Below, one piece after another: positions 21,709-32,348 of a stretch of 64,000 nucleotides of DNA. The position numbers and the translations under genes are program-made. This DNA is from Helichrysum umbraculigerum (lineage: Eukaryota; Streptophyta; Magnoliopsida; Asterales; Asteraceae), in NCBI GenBank assembly GCA_949592205.1, contig CATIUR010000003.1, positions 155,748,759 through 155,812,758 of the forward strand, written 5' to 3'. The first letter of the stretch is position 1; the number at the start of each line of letters is the position of its first letter. The notes under the pieces were generated by a model. The model was not told where the DNA came from, did no database searches, and was given only the letters and a program-made list of their open reading frames with translations.

Positions 21709-22689
21709 CGAGGTCATTTGACATTTTGACCCATTCACTTCCTTTTCTGGTTTCAAATTTGACAAATAAGTCAAAGGCTATCTTTTTTGTTCTTTCATAT
21801 CTTTTACATAATAGTATCACGTTTAAACATGGTGTTAAGCCTTTAGCTCTTAGAACATGTCAAATTTAAGTTCGGTGGTATGTCACATTTCCAAGGGTTC
21901 ACATGTAGAGTTTAGTATGATCATTAATGTTTCATCCATATTGCTCTGTATTCATCCCTAATGAGATTTAAGTGTTAGTAAAACCATGTTAGTTGTTGTT
22001 TATTAAACCATGTTATATGTTGTTTACGAACCATTTTCTACGTTTTTATCTAAAACAGGAGCTTGGTTTTGGATAATTATTACTGTACATTTTATTTTTG
22101 TAATAAAAGTAAAATGAATTCAGAATTGCTTGTACGTGTCAATATTTGGTGAACATATTTCAAAGTTTTATATGGAGATGAATTATGATCCGGTATTATG
22201 GACAATAGTCGAACCACAAAAGCTCTCATTACTTAATTACAACTCTAATTAACAAGCATCAAATTTTGTTCTGAAATAAATAAAAACTAGCATCAAATAC
22301 TTGTACAGTTCAACCTATAACAACTCATTTCATCAACACGTACAGTTTATCTTTAATCGCCTCATTTTTAATATGGCTCTTCAAAGAAGATTACAATGTG
22401 TTCTTTTACATTGCATTGTGACTTGGCTTTTCTATCAAATGTGTGCCTAATTTTGCTCAATACTATCCTCCTTATGCATGCAATCTTTATATAAATGCAA
22501 AGTGAAAGGAATTCATGTTTTGTAAAATTCCGGTTTTGAGGCAATGATAAATACAACAAATTTTTTGTTACTTACATCAAAATTATGCATCACAGTATTG
22601 TACTGTACACATCATAATACATAAAATCTGGTGTATGCATCAAAAAGTTTGTTGTATATATCAACTCCCGTTTTGTAAGGGTGTTGATA

Positions 22690-22797
22690 TTTCCACCGTG
22701 TATTTTGATAAATTCACCATAACTGTGCATCACTCGTGTGTACTGTACAAGTACTTAATGCACAGTTATGGTGAATTTATTAAAATCCATGGTGAAA
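22690..22797. repeat. Inverted repeat with arms of about 40 bp
   Basis: GATAAATTCACCATAACTGT in the left arm (22691-22731) is matched by ACAGTTATGGTGAATTTATT in the right arm (22757-22797); the loop is about 25 bp. The hairpin stands alone and is MITE-like, with no target duplication that I can define. Confidence 0.6.
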
Positions 22798-22895
22798 GCC
22801 TTTTGTAATACTGAAAACGAGGGCTAATGATTTGGTGAAGAGGCTGCCAATTAAAAAAAAAAAGCGGGGAGTATAGTACTTAGCGTAGCTGATAG

Positions 22896-23976
22896 CCTGA
22901 TAGGATAGACCGTCTAGGGATACCTTCGTATGGGTTGTGGTTGGAGGCTTTGCATTAGGGGTGTTCAAAAATATCCGTATCCGAATCCGTTATCTGAAAA
23001 TTCAAAAATCCGATCCGAAATTATCCGAAAATTCGGATATCCGAAAATTCGGATACCCGAATTTCGGATATCCGATTTTTCGGATTCGGATTCGGATACC
23101 AAATTACATAAAATTCGGATAGTTCGGATATCCGAACTATCCGAAAGTTTGTTTTTTTGGAATGTTATTAGCTTTAATATATACAATAAATAATACTCCG
23201 AATAAAAACAAAACATCGACAAATTGGTCATAAAGCATTTTAAAGGAAACCTACTTTTTCTCTTCCCAACCTCTCTTCTTTCTAGTCAAATCATCACCTA
23301 ATTTCTTTACATATTTCCAGCCATAATATTTTACTCTCTCATATCTACCTTCAACACCACCGACTCTCATATTCTTCAAGAAAGTTTTAATGGTGGAGTA
23401 AATATAAAAGATATCACTAGTGCCAAACGATTAAGTTGATTTAGGACAAGCAACTGGTTGAAAGTAGCTGTCGGAAATTGACCACCAGAAATTGACCATC
23501 GGAAAGTGACCACCGGCAACGACCGAAGGAATTCGACCGCCAACCGATTTCACAAGCTTTCATTCCGATTTCTGAAGTTTTCTTACTGGATCACGATTTA
23601 ATTACTGATTTACGGAGTTTTATTATTAATTTATTTTTTTGTAAAACTGGGTAATTGGATTGATGTTTTCTTTTCGGATAATCGGATATCCGAGTTCGGA
23701 TACCCGAAAATTCGGATATCCGAATTTCGGATATCCGAAATTTCGGATTCGGATTTCGGATAGTGAAATTCGGTATCCGAAATTTCGGATATCCGAAATT
23801 CGGATATCCGAATTTTCGGATATCCGACTTTGAACAGCCCTACTTTGCATGGTGTTTTGGACACTGGGCCCGCAACTTGGTTCAATAGTACTGTGATCCC
23901 TGGAGCCACTAGCTACCCTCAAGTTATTCTCACTACAGCCTATTTCAATAAATCTCTTTTCTATATCTTTGCAAAG
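22896..23976 (+). pseudogene. GH3 beta-D-xylosidase exon fragment split by a transposon
   Basis: Joining 22896-22955 to 23851-23976 across the hAT insert gives one open stretch with the GH3 plant beta-xylosidase signature: RLGIPSYGLWLEALHGV, then PGATSYPQVI and AYFNKSL. In the family this is the region LGIP-Y-W-EALHGV ... PGATSFPQVI-A-FN-SL near the N-terminal part of the catalytic domain. It ends at a plausible donor (GCAAAG|GTAC). An in-frame TAG lies just upstream (22893-22895), and no other exons of the enzyme are seen, so this is a fragment and not a working cell-wall enzyme gene. Confidence 0.8.
22956..23842. mobile_element. hAT non-autonomous element with palindromic subterminal arrays
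   Basis: Ends TAGGGGTGTTCAAA and TTTGAACAGCCCTA (13 of 14 inverted matches), flanked by the 8-bp duplication CTTTGCAT (22948-22955 and 23843-23850), which is diagnostic for hAT. Both subterminal zones (about 22975-23150 and 23675-23828) are packed with tandem ATCCGAA/TTCGGAT words, many forming the perfect palindrome TTCGGATATCCGAA. The middle (23160-23640) is unique sequence. Frames through the arrays translate as repetitive SDIRNFGYP-type peptides, which are artefacts. hAT transposases bind short subterminal repeats, so these are likely binding sites. Confidence 0.92.
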
Positions 23977-24494
23977 GTACTTATATGATTTTCAAATTCT
24001 TTCGGTTGTGTCAACTAGATCACTCAAACCTTTATAAACGCAAGTTTCAATTGTATTTGAGACTGGATTTTTTAAAGGGATAATACACAAATAGGTCACT
24101 ATACTTTACGAAAATGTTTATCTGGATTACTAAACTTTAAAATTGTTTGTACTTTTAAAAATGTTCAATTAGGTTACCAAACTTTAGACATAGTTGCTAT
24201 AGCCAAGATGACGCCGTTTACTAAACTTAAAAATGTTCAATTGAATCGCTATGTTTTTAACCGAAATTAAGCAAAATAGGCGAGATGACACCAATCAACA
24301 AGTATAGTGTACCAATTGAACATTATATTTGATGCATTTATTATCTCTAAAAGAGAAAATAGAAGGAAATTTCGACAAAAAGACCCGTTTTGACCCCTAC
24401 CAAAACATGTTTGACCTACCCAATTCGATGTATCTAATAGTCTAATACTTGCTCATGTTGCGATGGTTTGATATTTATATTACGTGTGTAACAG
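23977..24494. other. Spacer between the GH3 and SERK-like fragments
   Basis: No gene. A possible degenerate MITE lies at about 24077-24350, with AGGTCACTATACTTT at the left and AAGTATAGTGTACC inverted at the right. Ends are too diverged for a firm call. Confidence 0.35.
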
Positions 24495-25607
24495 GGAGAT
24501 TTATGGTAATAACCTCACTGGAATAATCCCTGAAACGTTTGGGAATTTATCGAGCTTAGTGAGCTTGGATCTTTACGCAAACCAGTTAAAAGGTCACATT
24601 CCAAAAACATTGGGCAAGCTTCAGAAACTTCGTTTCCTGAATGATTTCTCACCATTTAAACTCTTTTCATATCATTAATTTTGCCCTCATTTTGATGGCT
24701 GTTTTATACATCACCGAGTATTTATTTGGGGTGGTTAAATGGTTGGTTAAGTAACGGGCCATAAAAGGTTTGAAATGAAACTGGTCGTTCTGTATTTAGA
24801 ATTGAGTTCATTCGCAAACATTTTCTTTCATCTTCTTTTTTTTTTCCTTCAAAAAATATGAATGCTAAGATCTATGAATAACGCGATTTAAGTGGTTTTT
24901 GACATTAGTAGTAGGCTCTCATTGACTTTCAACTTGTTTAACCGTTTTGACTACTTGTTTTAATGTGACTCATTGGACACGTTTGAGATAAAATACAAAG
25001 TAAAAATAACCAATTCACATGAAAAAATTTCAAAGCTACCACCTCTACTATTTATAATTATCTTTTAGTAAATTATCGTCACAATTGTTTGGAGAATCAC
25101 TGTTATTTACTTGTTTTTTGTGCAAGGATAGTCGTCTCAACAACAACACTTTGACAGGAAAGTCAGGAACTATTCCATATTCATTAACTACCATAACTAC
25201 ACTTGAAAGCTGTGAGTATCAGATTTGGATACCCCACTTATATAGTTTTATGTATTGAATGTCACTATTGCAACAGAACTAAATGTATTTGGTTGGTTTT
25301 TATTGCAGTGATCTATCAAACAACCATTTGAGAGGATATGTTCCAAACAATGGCTCATTTGCTCTGTTCACACCTGATAGGTCTGCTGTACAACTAAAAA
25401 CACCATCATTTGAACTTCAGATCTAAACTAGAAAAATCACACTTTATTCTGGAAAACTATAACATGAAACTGATTAATTAACAGCAAACCTCCCTTTACA
25501 ATTTGCAACAAGATGCTCGCTGTTAATTCGTCAGTGGTAAGATGGGTGGGTTGGTCAACGGATCACAACGGCTATTTATTGTATGGGTCTTAATGGACCG
25601 GTACAAT

Positions 25608-26258
25608 TTGGTTATAGAATTTAGAAATAAAAGTAAATCTTATCAAAAATGGTGGTGGTGAGTAACGAATGTAGAAGCAAATTATATAGATAGAAAGAGT
25701 AAAGAAATGCTTAGGTCGAAGCACGCGAAACGCGCTATCCTTAGAGAGAAAACGCCCCACTGCACCGGGTAGTTTGTTTTAAATGCGCTCCTCTCCCAAG
25801 ATACGTCAACCCGTTAGATCGTTCGTATGCAGCGAAAGATCCCCGAACCGATGTTCACCCAATGCTCTTGAAAGATATAAGTAGATAGTGAAGGTTGTAA
25901 AAACAGGGGATAATATTTTGCTTTTGTATATGGTTCACCAAATGAAAAATGTATTAAAATCGATGTTCTCTTTTACAAGCACACACTATTTATATGTGAG
26001 GTTAACAATGAATAATATGAGAGTTACAAACAACACTTTAATGCGAGTTAAGTGCCAACGGAACCTTTCATCAAAATCCATTAATACATAATCACTCAAT
26101 CACTCAATACTATTTAAATGTAATAAGTTCAAAATAAAGGTTACAACATAATACTTTAAAGAAAGTAAATGTAAGACTAACAAATACGTTAGTCATTAGA
26201 CTCAAATTAATTTTAAATTAATAATTAATACATATTATTTATAAAATATTTTCCAACA
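25608..26258 (-). repeat. Copia LTR, left (3') copy
   Basis: Uninterrupted at CCATTAATACATAATC (26078-26093), the empty site of the Stowaway MITE in the other LTR. Confidence 0.85.
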
Positions 26259-27202
26259 ATCCCCCACATAATTTAAAATTAAGAAGTATAAAGAAATATA
26301 TATATACTTAAAGTTTGATAAAAATAATAATAATAACTTAGAGCATATAATACCGCGTTTTCGATATAAGGAACCTTCCGGGTTTGAGCCTTACATCTAG
26401 TGATATGAATCACCACCTGAGGAGACATGGAGACGTAAACGCCTTGAGCCATGAACCCTTGTATCAGGCTTTGAAACATAACACATACGGTACGGGTGTT
26501 CATCAAGGTTCTGTTCGGTGGCTGCACGTTACGGCCTTGTGCAAGTATCTTGTTTCGTGAGTGTTTCTTGAGAATTGCCATGGCGGCCCCACCATACTCA
26601 CTAGGTGAACCCTCCAAGGGTGATCCGTGACCATCACCCCCACAACTACTGTGTCGGGCCCATTAAGAAGTATTTTAAATATAATTTTAATATTAACCCT
26701 CCAAGGGTGTGATTCATGATCATCACCCTCACGACTACCGTGTCGGGTACATTATATTATGAATACTTCAACCTTAAGATTGCCACAGTTTACAATGCAC
26801 ACGCCATAGGAATGAGATCCGGAACAGCTCCGCATATAATTTTGTGCATTTAGTCAACAACTAACTTCGTTGTTACCCATTGAACTCCATTCATGGGATA
26901 TCCAATCACAAGAGACGGGTATCCATTGTTGCGACTTTTTTAATGGGCTTCAATCTCATTCCCCTCGACGATAAGAGTCTGCAACGACTCTTAAACTTAA
27001 TTATTGACATGTCAATCCTTTTGTAAGCGGGCCCGCAGCAATATCACTTTGACCTACACAGTCAAAAGACAAAAAGAGATATTAAATCAATATATGCACA
27101 TTTCCGTCGAATGTTAATAATATATATCCCTTGATGTTTGATAGCATGCTCAATAGAAAATATAAAATATAGCAACTTAGCTATTATTATGTGCTGTATC
27201 TC

Positions 27203-27565
27203 TCATAAACGGATACAAGAGTTCCATGTAAAACCCCCCACATTTTGACACTTTATAGAACTCTTTATGACTTTTAATATGTTCTCCCCTGTTTCTTGCC
27301 GTAACTCGATAGCGGTTTTAGTATGACAAAAGATTTTATAAATGTTATCGGACAAAGCACTTAAAATACGACCATGACACAAAATATCTTTATCACTAAC
27401 ACCACTAGCACCACTACTATCCTTCTCACTTCCTTTCAAAATAACCGACATAAGTCCCAATTCGGTTAACCAAAATTTCATTTGTTGTTGCCAACAAAAG
27501 AAATTGACACCGGTAAATTTTTCCGGTTTAGAAGAAAATGACTTACTCATATCCATAGCAGACAT
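27203..27565 (-). pseudogene. Copia gag fragment
   Basis: Starts MSAMDMSKSFSSKPEKF and contains FTGVNFFCWQQQMKFWLTEL, the conserved N-terminal block of plant copia gag proteins (F-G-N-F-W-M-L). About 120 residues, ending early without a zinc knuckle or protease. It would package copia RNA in an intact element; here it is a remnant. Confidence 0.7.
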
Positions 27566-27606
27566 GATAAAAGCAAAATACGAATAAGTATTTTTCTCTC
27601 TAAGAT

Positions 27607-28523
27607 TGTTGGATAGAATTTAGAAATAAAAGTAAATCTTATCAAAAATGGTGGTGGTGAGTAACGAATGTAGAAGCAAATTATATAGATAGAAAGAGTA
27701 AAGAAATGCTTAGGTCGAAGCACGCGAAACGCGCTATCCTTAGAGAGAAAACATCCCACTGCACCGGGTAGTTTATTTTAAATGCGCTCCTCTCCCAAGA
27801 TACGTCAACCCGTTAGATCGTTCGTATGCAGCGAAAGATCCCCGAACCGATGTTCACCCAATGCTCTTGAAAGATATAAGTAGATAGTGAAGGTTGTAAA
27901 TACAGGGGATAATATTTTGCTTTTGTATATGGTTCACCAAATGAAAAATGTATTAAAATCGATGTTCTCTTTTACAAGCACACACTATTTATATGTGAGG
28001 TTAACAATGAATAATATGAGAGTTACAAACAACACTTTAATGCGAGTTAAGTGCCAACGGAACCTTTCATCAAAATCCATTACTCCCTCCGTCCTAAATT
28101 ATTTGTCCACTATACTATTTATGTTTGTCCCAAAATTATTGCCCACTTCTAAAAATAAATATTCATTAATGATTGGATTTCCCATATTACCCTTAACTTT
28201 AAAACTACACATACTTCAAAGAAAACAATTTAATTAATGATTGAGGGTTAAAGTTGTCATTATACCATGGTCAAACCTGCATTTAATGTGATTTTCTTAA
28301 TATGTGTGTTTTCAACTATGTGACAAACAATTTGGGACGGAGGGAGTAATACATAATCACTCAATCACTCAATACTATTTAAATGTAATAAGTTCAAAAT
28401 AAAGGTTACAACATAATACTTTAAAGAAAGTAAATGTAAGACTAACAAATACGTTAGTCATTAGACTCAAATTAATTTTAAATTAATAATTAATACATAT
28501 TATTTATAAAATATTTTCCAACA
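27607..28523 (-). repeat. Copia LTR, right (5') copy, with Stowaway insert
   Basis: 917 bp; 651 bp after removing the MITE and one copy of its TA duplication, the same length as the left LTR. Confidence 0.85.
28083..28346. mobile_element. Stowaway (Tc1/mariner) MITE
   Basis: 264 bp, termini CTCCCTCCGTCC and GGGACGGAGGGAG, flanked by TA on both sides (28081-28082, 28347-28348). The left LTR of the host copia element keeps the uninterrupted site CCATTAATACAT, so the insertion is younger than the retrotransposon. Confidence 0.95.
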
Positions 28524-28655
28524 CTTAAGTTGATGCATTAGTGAAATTCTATCACACATATATGACACCATCTTCCATGCTTTCAGCTTTGCCAATAATC
28601 CGAAGTTGATACTTCCTGCGTTTGTTCCTCCAGCTCCAGCCTCCAGCTCCACTGG

Positions 28656-29527
28656 GTTCATAGTCTCCTTTAGGGCTTTAGGTACTTTAAGTTGGTTTTG
28701 TTACTTTATAGCTTTAGTTACACTTACGTGTAGGACGCTTCCATTGTGGTGTTAGACTCATGCTACACCTTATCCAAAATCCAAGTTATCTAATCCAACC
28801 GAGTGAATATGAATAATCTTTTATGTTGATAAACTTTTTATTACCCCTGGAAATCTTTACAATTAGCAGCTTCTCTTTGGGAGAGGCAAAACTTGTGGAT
28901 CTGACGTGTTGGTAACGGGTCCAAATGGGTCATTTGTAACTACGGGTCCAAAGGGTTTGGTTGACCCACCAACACTTTTATGTTCCATTTTTCAATCAAT
29001 CTAATTTTTCAAAAAATAAAGTATCTTTGAGAACTGTCAACTTTTCGAACATGTGCACTTAATAGTCAAGTTAATATAGTTGACCAGTTAATCAGTTATA
29101 TATGATAAATTACAACCCGAGTTGACCATATTTAAAACATTGAGATGTCCACAAATAGATGAAAAATTTCCTAAATGTATTTGTAACTTTTCAGATTGGA
29201 GTATCTGTTATTGTAGGTGATGAAGCAGAACTTTGAACGACATACTGAGCACACTATAAAGATTGACTTATCGTAAATGTTTCATTCTTATGTTGTCGAG
29301 AGATGTAACATAACATTATAAATAAAAATGTGTATTTAAATTATTGGTTCTAATGAAACATGCATGATCGTTGCTTTTACTTTGAACTTTAGTTCCTGAT
29401 CATTTGCCACTTACTTAGCATACTTACACACCTACTTAATTGGAAGCTATATGTGCAGGGGTTCCATGTAAATAAACAACACCTTTTAAAGGGCTATTAG
29501 ATAAGTTACAAACCGTGTATGAGCCAT
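28656..29527. other. Spacer right of the SERK-like remnant
   Basis: AT-rich sequence with GGGTCCAAATGGGTCATTTG-type words as in the introns of the SERK-like genes. It may be the remains of the next intron of the broken copy. No further exon could be recognised. Confidence 0.4.
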
Positions 29528-29896
29528 GTTACACTAATGTCTTGTGTAAATAGACCACCCAATTTGAAGAGCATATATAAGAATGCAGCAGCTGCATTTG
29601 TGCGTTGGTCTAAGTCATCACTTAAAATTTTGATTCAAAATTTGGAAAATAGGTTATTACTTTAAACTATGATCTAAATTTTGTAAAAAAAGAATTTGAT
29701 TTGAAGTTTGAAAATTAATTTTTCCTTAAATTGTGATTTAAAATTTGAAAATAAAATTTGATTTTGAAATTAAGATTATATAATGTTTTAATTCATTTGT
29801 TATTTATATATACTTTGAAAGTCAATGAAAGTCAATATTTGGTACGAAGAATGTTGATGTTATCCTTGTGGAATCTTAATCTTCTTGTAACTATAA
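29528..29896 (+). repeat. Tandem duplication, copy 1, left part
   Basis: From CACTAATGTCTTGTGTAAAT to TCTTGTAACTATAA this matches 37904-38261 closely. Copy 1 continues at 37304 after the Helitron. No coding content. Confidence 0.88.
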
Positions 29897-30152
29897 CTAG
29901 TAAATGTCAAGGCCGTGCAATGCACGGCCCAAGTCGAAATGGTTATTTTAATATTTAATTCAATATTTTATGTATATCATATTTAAAGTTGTTGCTTGAT
30001 CAAAATGAAAAATAAACTTTTGTAAGAACTATTATGCTACCCACGCAATACGACAGTGATAAATGTACTATTCCATCTGTTTTGTTACGTGCAATAATTT
30101 GGTCAATGGATAGCATGTTATCTTTAATATTTCATGTTTCATATCTTAATCT

Positions 30153-30547
30153 TTAATGTGTATTTACGGTTATTGCTGTAAATAGATGATTATGCTAAGT
30201 TGAATAGTGTGTGACTTATTCATTCACTTAGCTTCGTGCTAATCCCTCATTTTACTTCCTGCAGGGTATGTTTATATTGTGGGCAGATGGGAAGTTGATG
30301 CTTTGGCAGGAAATGTTTGACCAACAGTTACTCTGATATGTTTTGTGATAAACATAAGTTTGTTGTAATTATGTAACACCTCGATTACTGTTTTATGTTT
30401 TAATAGTTTTAAACGATCAAGTGGTATGTTTTGGAACAGTTATGTATATTTTAAATAATGTATAGTTAAAGAAGTATGTTTTAAAATTCTACGCTTCCAA
30501 GTTAAATCATATAATATTGTATGTGAAGAAGATTGAGGGGTGTTATA
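30153..30547 (+). repeat. Truncated 5' LTR of the gypsy element
   Basis: Matches 36852-37246 base for base in length (395 bp) with few substitutions. The left edge is abrupt, against Helitron sequence, so a deletion removed the LTR's first 1466 bp and probably some Helitron DNA, along with the 5' target duplication. Confidence 0.9.
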
Positions 30548-30550
30548 AGT

Positions 30551-30563
30551 TGGTATCAGAGCA
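30551..30563 (+). other. Primer-binding site (initiator tRNA-Met)
   Basis: TGGTATCAGAGCA, three bases after the LTR end TGTTATA. Complementary to the 3' end of plant initiator tRNA-Met; used to prime minus-strand cDNA. Confidence 0.9.
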
Positions 30564-30721
30564 CAAGTTTGGGTGAATTGAGCATTGTAAGTGTTCAATC
30601 CCAAATCTTGTTTGTGTTAAGTCAAACATTCCTGGTTATGGGATTTAGCATTGTACGTGAATCTGTTAGTAGGTAGGTGCTAACGATTAACGAGTTGTGA
30701 GCTGTTAATGTGATTACAAAT

Positions 30722-31995
30722 ATGGCAGATAACGAGCAACCGACCATTACCCCTAATGATGCCTCCAGGACTGAAGTTCCTCCTGAAACTCATGATGATA
30801 GACCTGTTCATGCGGGTACTTCTTTCTCTGCCGGTGAAGAAGTGGATAGAGATGAGTATATCCTTCAACTAGAGGATGAATTGCAAACTCTCAGGAAGTA
30901 TAAACAACTGATGGAGATTGGAGCATCTCAGCCTCAGTCTCAGCCACCACAGCCTGTATTTGGTACTGTTCCACCATCTTTGGTGTCTACATTTCAGACA
31001 TCTACATCAGTTCCATTTTCTTCTTCTGGACCATTTGATTATCGGATTCCTATGTTTTCACCGCCTCAACAGAATAAGGTGTGTTCTTTTTTAAAACTTT
31101 CATGGCTAGTAAACCGTCTGAATATTTGGGTAGTTCAAATCCTTCTGTGACTCTTGATTGGTTGAGGGATATTGAAAGAAAGTTTGAGGTATGTCGCTGT
31201 GAAGAAGAAGTTAAAGTTCCATATGCTGTTCAACTTCTGAAAGGACAAGCCATGATTTGGTAGGATTCAATTACTGCAGCTTTAACACCGCAACAAAAGG
31301 AATATATTCGATGGTCAGATTTTTATAACGAGGTTTGTAAGCAGTTTTGTTCTGAATTTGACATGTCTCGGATAAGAAGAGAGTTTATGGACTTGCATCT
31401 GACAAATAGAATGTCTATTGATGAGCTGATTTCACAGTTTTCTGAGAAACTAAGATTTGTTCAACAATGGGTTCCGGATGATAAAACCAGAATAGAACAT
31501 TTTGTTGGTGCGTTACCACCTAGTTACCGGACCACGGTGAGATTAGATGGTTCTCTTTCATAAGCTTTCAATCTTGCTCGTTCAGTAGATACAGATTTGA
31601 GAGCTGGTGATAATCAAAATAAAGATACGTCCTCGTAAAAATCTAGAGGTGATTCCTCGAGCAGAGGTAAACAAAGATGCTAGAGTAACAGACAGAATCA
31701 GAGGTATAGTGATAAAAGTGGTACTTCTGACAAATCTACTTGGTGTAGCACTTGTAAGTCTAAGCATACTGGACCATGTACTGCACAGACGAATAAGTGT
31801 ATTAAATATGGTGAACTTGGGCATGAGTTTAAGAATTGTAAGTATCCAAATTATGTTTGTTGGAACTGTAAGAAAGATGGGCATCGAGCTGGTATGTGTC
31901 CTGAGGCGAAGAGACAGGGTTCAGTATCGGTCGGGAGTTCGTCATCTTCCAATCAGAAGCGGAAGAATCCGCCATCAGCAACAAGTAGGGCGTTT
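30722..31995 (+). pseudogene. Gypsy gag, disrupted
   Basis: Starts MADNEQPTITPNDAS. A capsid-type domain follows (TLDWLRDIERKFE, VQLLKGQAMIW, then FMDLHLTNRMSIDEL and FVGALPPSYRTT). The C-terminal part carries a CCHC knuckle (CWNCKKDGHRAGMC, CX2CX4HX4C) and a damaged one where the second Cys is Tyr. Breaks: a frameshift in a T run near 31085; stops at 31261 (after MIW) and 31561; two more at about 31636 and 31690. Not functional. Confidence 0.88.
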
Positions 31996-31999
31996 CAAA

Positions 32000-32335
32000 T
32001 GACAGTTGATGAGGCTGTCCACACAGATGATGTTATCACTGGTACTTTTCTTATAAACTTTGTACCAGCACGTGTTTTATTTGATTCTGGAGCAAACTGT
32101 TCCTTTATATCTGTGAGTTTCTGTGATAAACTGAATTTGATCCCTACTGTGATTACTAAACCTGTTGAGGTAGAAATAGCTTGTGGCAAATTGGTTCCTG
32201 TTACCACCTCGGTGACTGGAGCTAGTATAATGATAGAAGGCCAGACTTTTCCTGTTTCATGTTTATTGATGCCAATTCCTAGTTTTGATGTGGTTATTGG
32301 TATGGACTAGTTAAGTCAGAATAAGGCCAGTATAA
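32000..32335 (+). pseudogene. Gypsy aspartic protease, disrupted
   Basis: Active-site motif DSG at 32083-32091 in LFDSGANCSFIS, followed by the flap/C-terminal signature SFDVVIGMD. A TAG replaces the Trp after GMD (32308-32310), and a one-base loss near 32335 shifts the frame into RT. Retropepsin of the gag-pol type. Confidence 0.85.
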
Positions 32336-32348
32336 ATGTCATAGTAAG

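Larger units (their letters stand above)
21431..22889. other. 5' flank of copy B, intergenic
   Basis: No gene is visible. It includes a candidate TATA box at 21698-21708 and an inverted repeat at 22690-22797. The remainder is AT-rich spacer. Confidence 0.6.
25608..28523 (-). mobile_element. Degenerate Ty1/copia retrotransposon
   Basis: LTRs at about 25608-26258 and 27607-28523 are nearly identical once the MITE in the right copy is removed (both then 651 bp); termini TGTTGG...CCAACA, the left one with mutations at its outer end. On the minus strand a purine tract (TATGTGGGGGA, from about 26268 down) abuts the left LTR, so the left LTR is the 3' one. A gag-like frame lies next to the right (5') LTR. 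RT, RNase H and integrase are absent. A 60-bp direct repeat (CCCTCCAAGGGTG..., 26608-26662 and 26694-26753) lies in the inside. Confidence 0.85.
24495..28655 (+). pseudogene. Broken third SERK-like gene copy, exons 4-7 only
   Basis: Pieces equal in size and order to SERK exons: exon 4 24495-24638 (144 nt; EIYGNNLTGIIPETFGN), exon 5 25132-25211, exon 6 25309-25380 (72 nt; DLSNNHLRGYVPNNGSF), exon 7 from 28587 (FANNPKLILPAFVPPAPASS). The donor after exon 4 reads CT|GA instead of CT|GT. Exon 5 has an additional AAGTCAGGA-type duplication and has lost one base, so it is out of frame. Exons 1-3 and the whole kinase are missing. It lies on the opposite strand to copies A and B and differs from both, so it is a third paralogue's remnant. 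A copia element sits in its intron 6. Confidence 0.85.

Noticed and set aside
22930..23231. Overlapping frames on both strands coding for SDIRNFGYP-like repeats
   Set aside because: They are translations of the ATCCGAA subterminal arrays of the hAT element; open in several frames on both strands because the DNA is palindromic.
23626..23922. Two long minus-strand frames with the same repetitive peptides
   Set aside because: Right subterminal array of the same hAT element, running past its end into the GH3 fragment; no support as a gene.
26279..26617. 112-codon minus-strand frame inside the copia element
   Set aside because: Lies next to the purine tract in the 3' non-coding part and has no similarity to copia pol; chance frame.
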